Assembly: GCA_000169075.1 (NCBI GenBank)
Contig: AAVT01000014.1
Coordinates: forward strand, 1 to 53,284
DNA length: 53,284 nt
Direction: 5' to 3'
Origin: a marine gamma proteobacterium HTCC2143
Lineage (GTDB): Bacteria; Pseudomonadota; Gammaproteobacteria; Pseudomonadales; Dasaniaceae
The position numbers and the translations under genes were made by a program. Below, piece after piece: positions 9,020 to 18,602 of this stretch. The notes below the pieces were generated by a model that had not been told where the DNA came from, made no database searches, and saw only the letters and a program-made list of their open reading frames with translations. Position 1 is the stretch's first letter. Each line of letters opens with the position of its first letter.

Positions 9020-10585
9020 CTATGCCAAACTGTCTTCGGCAACAAAATACTGCGGGTCTTCAATAACGTTGACTTCAACAAGACTCCCCGCACGACGCAA
9101 CAAGCGTCGACACTCTTCACTGAGATGCACTAAGTGCAATGTTTTACCTGCATTTAGGTATCGGTCTGCCAGCGTATCAATGGCTTCCAGTCCAGAATGG
9201 TCAGCTACTCGAGAGCGGGCAAAGTCAATGACCACATCATCGTTGTCCGCTTGCGGATCAAAGCGCTCCAAAAACGATGACACTGAACCGAAAAATAACG
9301 GACCAGTAACCGCATAAACGGTAGACCCATTGTGATCCTCTTTAGCATCGATTCGAATGTGTTTCGCATGCTCCCAAGCAAAGACCAGTGCCGACACAAT
9401 AACACCAACAATAACAGCAAATGCCAAATCCGTAGCTACAGTGACACCGGAAACCAGAATCAATATCAAGGCATCGCTGCGGGGGACTTTATTAAGGATC
9501 CGAAAGCTACTCCACTCAAATGTACCAATAACTACGATGAACATGACACCGATGAGTGCCGCCAGTGGAATCCTCTCAATTAAAGATGACCCTACCAAAA
9601 TAAACATCAGTAATGAAAGTGCCGCAGTGATACCGGACAGACGCCCTCGCCCACCCGAATTCACATTAATCATACTCTGGCCAATCATCGCACAACCACC
9701 CATACCGCCGAAGAAACCGGTCACCGTGTTTGCCACACCCTGACCAATACACTCCTTATTGCCTCGACCGCGAGATTCCGTAATCTCATCAACCAGACGC
9801 AGCGTTAGTAGCGATTCGATCAAACCAATAGCGGCGAGAATCATCGAATATGGAAATATGATCATCAGTGTATCGATGTTGAAAGGAACTGATGGAATAT
9901 GAAATGAGGGTAGACCCCCTTTTATCGATGCAACATCACCAACAACTCGAGTGTTTAAATCGAGACCAAACACCAGTAATGTCACCACAACAATCGCAAC
10001 GAGAGATGAGGGCACAGCCTTTGTTAGTTTCGGTAAAAAATGAATAATCGACATGGTTACCAGGACTAACCCTACCAACATATATAACTGCTCTCCTCCC
10101 AGCCAAGCAACATCAACAATCGAGTTTTCCATAACCGTGCCCTGCAGCCAACCCGGTTCACCAGCAACCCCAAACTGACCCAATTGAGCCAGAAAAATCA
10201 CGATGGCCAAGCCATTCACAAATCCCAGCATAACCGGGTGCGGTACCATTCGAATAAACTTCCCTAGCCGCAATACGCCAGCCAATATTTGCAAAAGACC
10301 CATCAGCACTACGGTAGCAAACAAATATTGAACACCGTGATCAGCTACTAAGGCGACCATAACCACAGCCAATGCACCAGTGGCACCAGAAATCATACCC
10401 GGCCGGCCGCCAATACAGGCCGTAATTAAACCAACCATGAATGCCGCATAGAGACCCACCAGTGGCTCGACACCAGCGACAAAAGCAAATGCCACCGCTT
10501 CGGGAACAAGTGCCAGTGCGACGGTCAAGCCCGACAAAACGTCATTTTTTATGGTCGCAACTTTATTCGGGTGGAACTCAAACAT
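9020..10585 (-). CDS. SulP-family anion transporter with STAS domain
   Basis: Inner-membrane SLC26/SulP transporter of 521 residues. Ten to fourteen helices start with NDVLSGLTVALALVPEAVAFAFVAGV, the conserved TM1 region. A central block, ESLLTLRLVDEITESRGRGNKE, matches the family signature. Residues from about 430 form a STAS domain (VTGPLFFGSVSSFLERFD; VVIDFARSRVADHSGLEAID). The substrate could be sulfate, bicarbonate or a dicarboxylate; BicA-type bicarbonate uptake is possible but not proven. It is monocistronic. Confidence 0.92.
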   Translation of the reverse strand: MFEFHPNKVATIKNDVLSGLTVALALVPEAVAFAFVAGVEPLVGLYAAFMVGLITACIGGRPGMISGATGALAVVMVALVADHGVQYLFATVVLMGLLQILAGVLRLGKFIRMVPHPVMLGFVNGLAIVIFLAQLGQFGVAGEPGWLQGTVMENSIVDVAWLGGEQLYMLVGLVLVTMSIIHFLPKLTKAVPSSLVAIVVVTLLVFGLDLNTRVVGDVASIKGGLPSFHIPSVPFNIDTLMIIFPYSMILAAIGLIESLLTLRLVDEITESRGRGNKECIGQGVANTVTGFFGGMGGCAMIGQSMINVNSGGRGRLSGITAALSLLMFILVGSSLIERIPLAALIGVMFIVVIGTFEWSSFRILNKVPRSDALILILVSGVTVATDLAFAVIVGVIVSALVFAWEHAKHIRIDAKEDHNGSTVYAVTGPLFFGSVSSFLERFDPQADNDDVVIDFARSRVADHSGLEAIDTLADRYLNAGKTLHLVHLSEECRRLLRRAGSLVEVNVIEDPQYFVAEDSLA

Positions 10586-10843
10586 GTAATTCTCTCAATT
10601 CACCAAGGCTCTAGGCCGGGGGTTTGCCGGGGACACTGAAAAGGCAACGTAGTCGAACACTCATCACAGGATTGACGCGCTGTGACCAGCGGGAGGGGCG
10701 CGCATTTTAACGAATAGCTCCGCTTAATTCAATTCTATCCCGGCATTGCCTTACATCCGCCTCCCGTGGCCACAAAACAGAGCAGCAGAGACAGTCAATT
10801 TCGTGTACAATGTTCGGCCATTTATTACAATAAAAGGTCTAAC

Positions 10844-11044
10844 ATGGCTGGCAAACCCAAGACAGCAGCTGCAAAAAAGAAGCAACCAGCGGCAGCAGAG
10901 ACATCCGTCTCAATTGAAGAACAAACATTAGCTTTTCTAAAATCCGGTGGAGAAATAGAACAAATCAACTCCGGAGTTAGCGGACAGCAAAGTATGGCTG
11001 GCCCCAAACATATCACCCTGGGTAATACGCCCAAAACTAACTAA
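10844..11044 (+). CDS. small basic protein, possibly SutA-like
   Basis: I take the ATG at 10844, preceded by AAAAGG at normal spacing, giving 66 residues; a longer frame from 10766 has no ribosome site and would overlap the promoter region (TACAAT at 10806). The N-terminus is Lys/Ala-rich (MAGKPKTAAAKKKQPAAAE) and probably disordered. The C-terminal half contains FLKSGGEIEQINSGVSGQ. This resembles the FLxxGGxxxxI pattern near the C-terminus of the RNA-polymerase-binding protein SutA of Pseudomonas. The resemblance is short, so the functional call is an inference. Confidence 0.55.
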   Translation: MAGKPKTAAAKKKQPAAAETSVSIEEQTLAFLKSGGEIEQINSGVSGQQSMAGPKHITLGNTPKTN

Positions 11045-11152
11045 GACTGGCGACAAAGGGTATAGGCTGACAACACAACAACCATACCCGCGCCGGCTTT
11101 TTCTTAGTGCACCCACAGTAATAATCAGACTGGCATCCCACAGGACAAATTC

Positions 11153-12433
11153 GTGACCGACAGTAACTCCGGCTCGCTTTCTAAAATTTTTAAATTTGTT
11201 TCAAAAATAGAACCTAATGAATTTAAGGCGACGGCGCTTTCTTTTGTTTTAGTTTTGATTCTCATGGCCGCCTATTACATTTTGCGGCCCGTGAGAGACG
11301 CTATGGCCAGCGATTGGTCGGATGCCGAAGTCAGTGTGCTGTGGACGATCAATTTTTTCTTCAGTTTCGCTGTTGTTGCAATCTACGGAGCCGCCGTATC
11401 GAAAGTTTCTCTCAGAAATTTAGTCCCCAGCGTCTATGGATTTTTTGCTGTTACCTTTGCGGCTTTCTATATCTCCTCCAATACAATAGACAACCCAGTA
11501 CTGGTCGATAAAGCCTTCTACATTTGGGTAAGCGTATTCAGTTTGTTTCCCATCTCCGTATTCTGGAGTTTCATGGCCGATCTTTACAACAAAGAGCAGT
11601 CGAAAAGATTGTTCGGCATTATCACCACGGGGGCTAGTATTGGGGCGATGCTGGGGCCATCTATTCCCCTGCTTTTCTCCGATCTGGGGACTTATAATTT
11701 GATGCTCGTTGCCAGCGTTGTACTCCTTTTCACCCTGCCGATCATTTTTTACCTACAGAGAATAAAAAGCAGCGAGCTGGGCAACGCCGGTAATGTCGGT
11801 GAGATGAAAGAAATGCAGTCTCTGGGCGGGAATCCACTCTCTGGGTTTAAACTATTTCTACAAAACCCGTTCCTTTTAGGTATCGGGTTGTTTTTGTTCC
11901 TCTACACGGGCATCGGATCGTTTGTTTATTTCGAACTGAAAAACATGATGGCCGACTACAGTAAGGCTGAGCGCACTGAAATTTGGGCATTAATGGATTT
12001 AGCAACTAACACGCTTACCATCGTCGCAGGACTTTTTGTAACATCAAGGCTAGCCACGCGGTTTGGACTTGGTATCACGCTGGCAATAGTTCCCATCATT
12101 GTATTGGGAGGCTTATTATCTGTTGCTATGGTGCCCGCATTGACCATTGTTGTTGCGCTGCAGATTGTCAGGCGCGGCGGTAATTACGCCATAACTCGTC
12201 CTGCTCGTGAAATGCTATTTACTCATGTCGACCAGGAAACCCGATTTAAAGCCAAGCAGGTCATTGACGTTGTTGTATATCGGGGTGGTGATGTTTTTTG
12301 GGGCTGGGCATTTACCGGTCTAACTCAGGTCATAGGACTCGGCATAGCTGGAATCGCCTTGGTCGGAGGTATGATTGCTGCTGCTTGGGCCGCCGTAGGC
12401 CTTTATCTTGGCAGGAGAGCCGATCGAGATTAG
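11153..12433 (+). CDS. NTP/NDP-exchange or MFS-type transporter (TlcA-like)
   Basis: Polytopic membrane protein of 426 residues with about twelve helices, starting at GTG with AGGA upstream. The first helix region ALSFVLVLILMAAYYILRPV followed by RDAMASDW is typical of the bacterial branch of ATP/ADP-translocase-like carriers often annotated simply as MFS transporter. NYAITRPAREMLFTHVDQE near residue 343 is another conserved family block. In free-living bacteria the substrate is not established. The 262 nt after its stop contain only the candidate ECF promoter described separately. Confidence 0.8.
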   Translation: MTDSNSGSLSKIFKFVSKIEPNEFKATALSFVLVLILMAAYYILRPVRDAMASDWSDAEVSVLWTINFFFSFAVVAIYGAAVSKVSLRNLVPSVYGFFAVTFAAFYISSNTIDNPVLVDKAFYIWVSVFSLFPISVFWSFMADLYNKEQSKRLFGIITTGASIGAMLGPSIPLLFSDLGTYNLMLVASVVLLFTLPIIFYLQRIKSSELGNAGNVGEMKEMQSLGGNPLSGFKLFLQNPFLLGIGLFLFLYTGIGSFVYFELKNMMADYSKAERTEIWALMDLATNTLTIVAGLFVTSRLATRFGLGITLAIVPIIVLGGLLSVAMVPALTIVVALQIVRRGGNYAITRPAREMLFTHVDQETRFKAKQVIDVVVYRGGDVFWGWAFTGLTQVIGLGIAGIALVGGMIAAAWAAVGLYLGRRADRD

Positions 12434-12637
12434 TCGGGCACACTTTGGGATTCGCATTCCAATAAAAATCGGGGCGGTCAACTGGCCTTTTCACAATCGA
12501 CGAAACGGCAGGTCATCGCTGGCGTCTCCCGTCAATGAACACAAGGCGATGGCAGCTTGTCCAATGGTCCGGCAACCAAAACCCGTCGCTTTCAAATCTA
12601 ACAGTATTTGGTGTATGCAATTGAAACAACGTATTGT

Positions 12638-12667
12638 TGATCCATTCGAGTCTCTTGGGCGTAATTA
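12638..12667 (+). promoter_or_regulatory. candidate autoregulated ECF (RpoE-ChrR type) promoter
   Basis: TGATCC (12638-12643), 18 bp, then TAATTA (12662-12667) lies about 30 nt before the start of the ECF sigma gene. Promoters of the RpoE/ChrR group are known to use a TGATCC-type -35 element with an AT-rich -10 at this spacing, and these sigma factors usually activate their own operon. The -10 match is only partial. Confidence 0.45.
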
Positions 12668-12695
12668 ACGCACAACCCACAGATTCGGAGATACC

Positions 12696-13331
12696 GTGAC
12701 AGCACACGTCGTTAGCATGACCCAGCCACCTCATAGGAATGGCAGCATGGTAAAAACCAATTCGAGCCTCAACAAAGAGCGAAATATTCGTTTGAAGGGC
12801 TTAATGGCCAGCGTCTCAGAACAGCGAGACAAGCAGGCGTTCGGTGAGCTCTTTAATCACTTCGCCCCGCTGCTGAGATCTTATAGCCTCGCCAGAGAAC
12901 CAGGATCAACTCTGCTGGCAGACGAGCTAGCCCAAGAGGTACTGATCAAAGTGTGGAATAAGGCACACACCTACAAGCCTGAGCTAGCGGCTGTTTCTAC
13001 GTGGGTGTTTACTCTAGCCCGCAATAGTAGGATCGACCACCTCAGACGCTCCGGGCGATTCAGCACAGACATAGACCCTACGGCGCTGTTTGAAAGCATC
13101 GAAGATGATGGGCCAGATCCATTTCAAATGGCTCAACGTCAGCGCGTAGAAGAACGCGTGCACAATGGCCTGAAGCAATTGCCGATTGAGCAATCACAAA
13201 TATTGGCGAAGGTTTATTTGGAAGGGAAAAGTCATCAAGAGGCGGCCAACGAACTGGAACTGCCACTGGGAACCGTTAAGTCGAGAGTTAGACTAGCGCT
13301 GCAAAAATTGGAATTGTTTTTAAAGAGGTAA
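12696..13331 (+). CDS. rpoE: ECF sigma factor of the RpoE/ChrR group
   Basis: Extracytoplasmic-function sigma-70 factor of 211 residues. The start is GTG with GGAG 5 nt upstream. Region 2 covers residues 45-115: ADELAQEVLIKVWNKAHTYKPE, then VSTWVFTLARNSRIDHLRR, which contacts the -10 element. Region 4 spans about 145-205, with the helix-turn-helix YLEGKSHQEAANELELPLGTVKSRVRLA. The gene for a ChrR-type zinc anti-sigma follows 4 nt after the stop. That pairing identifies it as an ECF11-like sigma, whose best known trigger is singlet oxygen. No photolyase or other typical target lies next to it. Confidence 0.92.
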   Translation: MTAHVVSMTQPPHRNGSMVKTNSSLNKERNIRLKGLMASVSEQRDKQAFGELFNHFAPLLRSYSLAREPGSTLLADELAQEVLIKVWNKAHTYKPELAAVSTWVFTLARNSRIDHLRRSGRFSTDIDPTALFESIEDDGPDPFQMAQRQRVEERVHNGLKQLPIEQSQILAKVYLEGKSHQEAANELELPLGTVKSRVRLALQKLELFLKR

Positions 13332-13335
13332 ACCG

Positions 13336-13995
13336 ATGGCAAACTATCATCCTACGCCGGAAATGCTGACAGATTTTTCCGCCGGAAATTTACAACTTGG
13401 CCATGCTTTGTGCGTATCTGCACATGTTGAGCATTGCGATGAGTGCAAAACAAACCTACAACGGCTTAACAGCATCGCGACCAATTTGTTTGACGGTCTG
13501 GAACCTGCAAGTTTACCTGACACATTGAAAAATGCAGTTTTTTCGAAGTTAGACGACGAGCATATTGAAGAGCCGGTGCGAGAAAAAACTGTCTCATCGC
13601 ACATTCCTCGAGCTTTACAGCAGTTTATTAGCGAGAGTTATGAAACGTTGAGCTGGAAAAAAGTGTCCTCTATGATTCAGCAGGCTCATCTCTCTACCGA
13701 CGTCAGCGGGTCCAAAATTTCTCTCATGCGTATTCAAGCTGGGGGCAAAGTGCCCATGCACACTCATAGCGGAGAAGAATACACGCTGTTACTTGAAGGC
13801 AGCTTTTCTGATGAGAGCGGTTTATATAATGTGGGGGATTTCCTCGTTAGAGATGAACGCCATAAACACAGACCTGTCGTAACCAAGGACCGAGAATGTA
13901 TTTGTTTAACGGTCACTGACGCTCCGGTAACGCTAACCGGCTTCTTCACTCGTTGGTTTAACCCCCTATTGCGGCGAGGACATTTCTCTCACTGA
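13336..13995 (+). CDS. chrR: ChrR-family zinc anti-sigma factor with cupin domain
   Basis: Cytoplasmic anti-sigma factor that holds the upstream ECF sigma inactive. Of 219 residues, the N-terminal anti-sigma domain has H5, H30, C34 and C37, the same zinc-ligand spacing as H6/H31/C35/C38 of Rhodobacter ChrR. The C-terminal half (about 120-210) is a cupin with MRIQAGGKVPMHTHSGEEY and ERHKHRPV, the second metal site needed for signal response. Expression is coupled to the sigma gene (4-nt gap). Confidence 0.92.
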   Translation: MANYHPTPEMLTDFSAGNLQLGHALCVSAHVEHCDECKTNLQRLNSIATNLFDGLEPASLPDTLKNAVFSKLDDEHIEEPVREKTVSSHIPRALQQFISESYETLSWKKVSSMIQQAHLSTDVSGSKISLMRIQAGGKVPMHTHSGEEYTLLLEGSFSDESGLYNVGDFLVRDERHKHRPVVTKDRECICLTVTDAPVTLTGFFTRWFNPLLRRGHFSH

Positions 13996-14093
13996 GACAG
14001 TTCGATAACGTCACTGCCAGCAGAGCCTGCGTTCTGCTTCGGCACTACGTTTAGACCAATGCCTATGGGTTTACACGGCGGCGCTAATAGCGG

Positions 14094-15578
14094 ATGATTT
14101 TGCCCATCACTCTTACTAGCGAATACGCACATCCAATGACTCACAGTCCCAATACCTTTTTCTCCAAATTACCATCTGTCGATAGCATCCTGTCGGATCC
14201 GACAATTAAAATAGTCGCAGAAAAGTATGGTCACACTGCAGTCACGAAATCGGTACGCATAGCTCTGCAAGCTGGGCGTAATAATCATGATACCTTCAGT
14301 CCCTCGATTTCCCGTCAGGAACTCGCTCAACTAATCGTCAATGCAACGGTATTGGACCTCGAGAAAATCAATCGCTATTCCCTCACCCCCGTTTTCAATT
14401 TAAGCGGCACTGTTTTGCACACAAATTTAGGCCGCGCTTCGCTTCCGAATGAAGCCGTAGAAGCAATGATTGCTGCTGCAAAGTCTCCGACAAACCTTGA
14501 ATATGACCTGGCCACGGGTAAAAGAGGCAGTCGCGATAGTCATGTTGAGTCCTTGCTCTGCGAGTTAACCGGCGCAGAGGCGGCAACAGTTGTAAACAAT
14601 AACGCGGCCGCTGTTTTGATAGCACTTAATTCACTAGCCCTGCGCAAGGAAGTCATCGTTTCGCGAGGCGAGCTTATCGAAATCGGTGGTGCCTTTAGGA
14701 TTCCCGAAATAATGACTCGAGCCGGCGCGAAATTGCGGGAAGTTGGCACAACAAATAGGACGCATCGACGCGATTACGAGGAGGCTATCAGTCCGCGCAC
14801 AGGGCTACTCATGAAGGTCCATACCAGCAATTATAGAGTCGAGGGTTTTACTGCAGCAGTTGATGAGAAAGCGCTGGCGGTGTTAGGGCGGGAACATGGC
14901 GTACCGCTGATGATCGATCTGGGCAGTGGCACGCTGACAGAGCTCACTGACTATGGTTTACCCCACGAACCTATGGCCGGAGAGAGTGTTGCCTCGGGGG
15001 CGAATCTTGTCACCTTCAGCGGAGACAAACTATTAGGTGGGCCTCAAGCTGGACTAATTGTCGGCGATCGTGCTCTCATTGAAAAAATAAAACGCAACCC
15101 AATGACTCGCGCATTGAGAGTTGACAAAGTCAGGTTAGCCGCCTTAGAAGCAGTTCTCAGGCTCTATTTAATGCCTGACAAACTAGGACAACGACTACCG
15201 GTTCTAAGAACGCTAACACGCCCCATAGCTGACATTCTGCAGACCGCCGAGACCATTGCCGCGGGCCTGAGAGAATACCTTCCAAAGGATCTCGACATCA
15301 CAATCGTGGAAGGTGTTTCAGCCATAGGCAGTGGATCGTTGCCCGGAGAAGAGCTCATTACAAAGGTTGTGATGCTATGTCCAACAGGCAATAAAAAAGA
15401 TAATGCGAAAAGAGTACGTCTATTAGACAAAGGCTTTCGATCTCTTGCTACTCCGGTCATTGGCAGGGTCAGCAATGGCAATTTGATGCTTGATATGCGT
15501 TGTCTAGACGACACTGACGATTTCATTAAACAATTAGACCAGCTCTCTCATCTCATTGATTCGAAAACCAGGCAATGA
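14094..15578 (+). CDS. selA: L-seryl-tRNA(Sec) selenium transferase
   Basis: PLP enzyme that converts Ser-tRNA(Sec) to Sec-tRNA(Sec) using selenophosphate. The 494-residue frame is slightly longer than E. coli SelA; an internal ATG at 14136 (480 residues) is an equally plausible start because neither has a strong ribosome site. Family blocks include LPSVDSILSDP, NLSGTVLHTNLGRA, NNNAAAVLI, VHTSNYRVEGFT, and the PLP-lysine motif SGDKLLGGPQAGLIVG. The stop overlaps the ATG of selB by 4 nt, indicating translational coupling. Neither selD nor a canonical selC gene was found in the window. Confidence 0.97.
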   Translation: MILPITLTSEYAHPMTHSPNTFFSKLPSVDSILSDPTIKIVAEKYGHTAVTKSVRIALQAGRNNHDTFSPSISRQELAQLIVNATVLDLEKINRYSLTPVFNLSGTVLHTNLGRASLPNEAVEAMIAAAKSPTNLEYDLATGKRGSRDSHVESLLCELTGAEAATVVNNNAAAVLIALNSLALRKEVIVSRGELIEIGGAFRIPEIMTRAGAKLREVGTTNRTHRRDYEEAISPRTGLLMKVHTSNYRVEGFTAAVDEKALAVLGREHGVPLMIDLGSGTLTELTDYGLPHEPMAGESVASGANLVTFSGDKLLGGPQAGLIVGDRALIEKIKRNPMTRALRVDKVRLAALEAVLRLYLMPDKLGQRLPVLRTLTRPIADILQTAETIAAGLREYLPKDLDITIVEGVSAIGSGSLPGEELITKVVMLCPTGNKKDNAKRVRLLDKGFRSLATPVIGRVSNGNLMLDMRCLDDTDDFIKQLDQLSHLIDSKTRQ

Positions 15579-17503
15579 TTGTTGCGACGGCGGGCCATGT
15601 AGACCACGGTAAAACCGCGCTAATTAAAGCGCTTACCGGCACCGATACCGACCGCTTACCCGAAGAAAAAAAACGCGGTTTAACCATCGAATTGGGGTTT
15701 GCCTATCACCATAACGAGGACATCGCCGTTGGCTTTATCGATGTCCCAGGGCACCAAAAGTTTATTGCAAATATGCTCACAGGGATCGCTGCCCTTGATC
15801 TTGCATTGCTTGTTATAGCTGCTGACGACGGCCCTATGCCACAAACCTATGAGCATTTAGCCGCACTTAACTTGATGGGGCTAACCCGCGCGGCGATCGT
15901 AATTACCAAGACAGACCGTGTAAATAGCGAGCAATTGCGCACTGTTATCGCGCAAGTCAATCAACTGGTCGCCAACACACATTTTGCCAAGAGCCCCTAC
16001 TTTTATGTTTCATCGCTGCAGGGTGATGGCATTGATTTACTCAGACAACACATACTTCAGTGCGCACAATCAGGGCCCAGCCGGAGTACTGAAGGCAACT
16101 TCAGACTTGCCGTTGATCGACGGTTTGTTGTCGATGGTATAGGCCTCATAGTTACTGGCACCGTCCATAGCGGTAGCATCGCTGTTGACGACGAGGTTGT
16201 TATTTCACCAACAGGTCAGCGTGCTCGCATCCGATCAATGCACCAAGAAAACCGAGCAGTTAGCGCTAGCAGCGCAGGGCATCGCTGTGCAATTAATTTA
16301 ACCGGTGCTGCTATCACTATTAATACAGTGACCCCTGGGTCGTGGATAGTTCATCCATCCGCGCATCATCCAAGGCAGCTATTTGACGGTAAACTGCGCG
16401 TACTTCCCAGTGAACTAAAACCTTTGCAACACTGGACTCCGGTTCATGTCCATATTGGAGCTTCGCACTTGACCGGACGCGTCGCCGTATTAACTGATAA
16501 CAAAATCATTTTCCCCGGCGACGAGGGCGATATTCAAATTGTTCTGGAACAGTCTATCCCTGTAATCTGGAATGATAAATTCATTATCCGCGATCAATCA
16601 GCAACTCGACTTATTGGTGGCGGCCACATTACTGACCCCAATGCAGCTGCGCAGAACAGAGCTAAGCCCTGGCGAAAAAACGACAGAAACGCTCACGGCC
16701 TGTCAAGCGCAAATGAAGCACTGCTTCAACTGGCAACCCTCCATCCCGAAGGGTATATCGCCACACAGTTTCTAGACGGGCGGAACATGACTGCCACTGA
16801 ACGGGAAAAGCTTTTAATTACATTAGAAACTGAACTGACGCGCATCAATAGTGGCGATCAATTGATACTTTTGACAACCTTGCGCTGGCGACAGCTTAAT
16901 GATGAATGCATCGAATTACTCGGTTCATTTCACAATGCAAATTCAAACCTACTGGGGTGCCCTGCCGACGTTCTTTTTAAATCGCTGGCAATGAATATAA
17001 TGAAGCCGGTTTTCAATGCTATCGTTACACAGCTATGCCGACGCGGACTTGTTAAACACCGCGGTCAAGTTCTTCATCTTGTCGACCATGATCCCCGCCT
17101 ATCTGTCGAGGATGAAACTTTTTTAGAGACGTTTCTAGCACTTACCCCAGAGCATCAACTTTGTCCGCCGGTGGTTCATGAAATGGCCGCAAAAATGTCT
17201 ATGGATCCAACAGATCTTGTGCAGAAACTCGATTATTTTTCAGCGATGGGTAAGCTGATTGGTATTCAACAACAACGGTATTTTACACCAGCGAAAATTC
17301 GAGAAATAATACGCCTCACCGAAACTCTTTTCGCAGCAGACAAGAATCAAGGGTTTACCCCAGCCGACTTTAAAACTGCGACAGGAATAGGACGACGTCC
17401 TGCCGTTCAGATTCTCGAATTCTTCGACCGATCAGGGCTTACCTTACGACAACATAACCATCGCTCTATGATCGCCGCGGCCTCCGATATTTTTGGCGAT
17501 TAG
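15575..17503 (+). CDS. selB: selenocysteine-specific elongation factor
   Basis: GTPase that brings Sec-tRNA(Sec) to UGA codons marked by a SECIS hairpin. It has 642 residues. The GTP-binding motifs are GHVDHGKT (P-loop), DVPGH, and TKTD, with the SelB-specific GTDTDRLPEEKKRGLTIELG. Beta-barrel domains follow, and after residue 380 come the C-terminal winged-helix repeats that bind the SECIS RNA, ending in GFTPADFKTATGIGRRPAVQI. It starts inside the selA stop codon (ATGA). The nearest selenoprotein candidate is 5.5 kb downstream. Confidence 0.97.
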   Translation: MIVATAGHVDHGKTALIKALTGTDTDRLPEEKKRGLTIELGFAYHHNEDIAVGFIDVPGHQKFIANMLTGIAALDLALLVIAADDGPMPQTYEHLAALNLMGLTRAAIVITKTDRVNSEQLRTVIAQVNQLVANTHFAKSPYFYVSSLQGDGIDLLRQHILQCAQSGPSRSTEGNFRLAVDRRFVVDGIGLIVTGTVHSGSIAVDDEVVISPTGQRARIRSMHQENRAVSASSAGHRCAINLTGAAITINTVTPGSWIVHPSAHHPRQLFDGKLRVLPSELKPLQHWTPVHVHIGASHLTGRVAVLTDNKIIFPGDEGDIQIVLEQSIPVIWNDKFIIRDQSATRLIGGGHITDPNAAAQNRAKPWRKNDRNAHGLSSANEALLQLATLHPEGYIATQFLDGRNMTATEREKLLITLETELTRINSGDQLILLTTLRWRQLNDECIELLGSFHNANSNLLGCPADVLFKSLAMNIMKPVFNAIVTQLCRRGLVKHRGQVLHLVDHDPRLSVEDETFLETFLALTPEHQLCPPVVHEMAAKMSMDPTDLVQKLDYFSAMGKLIGIQQQRYFTPAKIREIIRLTETLFAADKNQGFTPADFKTATGIGRRPAVQILEFFDRSGLTLRQHNHRSMIAAASDIFGD

Positions 17504-17753
17504 TCCACTTAGCAAACAACCGTGTTTTGAAGAGTCAAACCAACTGATTGCGACAGGTACACAAGCTTATCCAACAACCCTCAGTAAATAGTGTCGCAAT
17601 GCCAGTGAGCATCATCACAGCTCAATATCTGTTCGACCTATTTCAATATCTGAAAAACGCCGTTAGAGCTGGAATTTTTCCAACAAGGCATTTATTCTTC
17701 ATCGGCCTCTAAATTAGAATTCATCAATAACGATCGACGCACAAGGTATATCT

Positions 17754-18518
17754 ATGGAACTTAAAAATAAAGTAGCCGTTATAACGGGTGGCAGTGGTGG
17801 TATCGGCCGGGCAATGGCCAAGGCTTTTCTCAAAGAAGGCGCTAACGCCGTTGTGCTGGTGGATCTAAATGAAGCGGCAGTCATGGCTGCTGCCAACGAG
17901 CTAGGATGTGATGGCGAAGTTTGCGATGTCACCAATGAAGACCAGCTAGCTGCCGTGGTTAAACGGACGCTTGAAAAGTACGATCGCATCGACTTGTTTT
18001 GCTCAAACGCTGGAGCAGGTGCTGGCGGACTGCTAACAGACGCACCAAACGATATATGGCAGAAGCAATGGGATCTTCATGTTATGTCACATTTATATGC
18101 CGCAAGAGCCGTCTTGCCAGCCATGATTGAACGCGGTGATGGTTATCTGCTCAACACTGCTTCAGCGGCAGGCTTGCTGGCGGCGATAGGTTCGGGACCC
18201 TATACCGTAACCAAAGGAGCGGCGATCAAACTGGCGGAATTTCTGTCTATTACTCACGGCGACGAAGGTATTAAAGTTTCCGTATTATGCCCTCAAGGCG
18301 TGAATACAGCGATGGCACCACGAAGTTTGGGAGATGGCCAGACTGACGGTATTATTGAGGCTGACGATCTGGCAAAAACCGTAGTCAACACGATTCGAGA
18401 AGAGCGATTCTACGTACTACCGCACCCTGAAGTTGAAGACTACGTTCGCCGCAAGGGTAATGACATTGATCGTTGGCTGGGAGGAATGCGCCGCCTCAGA
18501 CGAAAGTCCGTGGGCTAA
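17754..18518 (+). CDS. short-chain dehydrogenase/reductase
   Basis: NAD(P)-dependent oxidoreductase of 254 residues with the classical SDR layout: TGGSGGIG cofactor loop (residues 11-18), NAGAGAGG, catalytic Ser in NTASAAG and the YxxxK pair in YTVTK. The substrate cannot be assigned. It sits with a second SDR and a thiolase-like gene, a combination common in sterol and lipid degradation. The 250-nt gap before it holds no recognisable element. Confidence 0.9.
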   Translation: MELKNKVAVITGGSGGIGRAMAKAFLKEGANAVVLVDLNEAAVMAAANELGCDGEVCDVTNEDQLAAVVKRTLEKYDRIDLFCSNAGAGAGGLLTDAPNDIWQKQWDLHVMSHLYAARAVLPAMIERGDGYLLNTASAAGLLAAIGSGPYTVTKGAAIKLAEFLSITHGDEGIKVSVLCPQGVNTAMAPRSLGDGQTDGIIEADDLAKTVVNTIREERFYVLPHPEVEDYVRRKGNDIDRWLGGMRRLRRKSVG

Positions 18519-18547
18519 TCGAAAAAGTCATCACAATTCCGGCCCCA

Positions 18548-18583
18548 ATGATAACGGGGGCATCAATAGGCCCCCGTTATCAT
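18548..18583. terminator. bidirectional terminator between convergent SDR genes
   Basis: A perfect 14-bp stem, ATGATAACGGGGGC (18548-18561) and its complement (18570-18583), encloses an 8-nt loop in the short gap between two convergent genes. It lacks a long T-tract. Confidence 0.75.
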
Positions 18584-18602
18584 CAATACTGTGGAATTCC
18601 GA

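Noticed and set aside
12408..12734. Frames on both strands between the translocase-like gene and the ECF sigma gene
   Set aside because: Composition is not protein-like, they overlap each other, and the region contains the candidate promoter.
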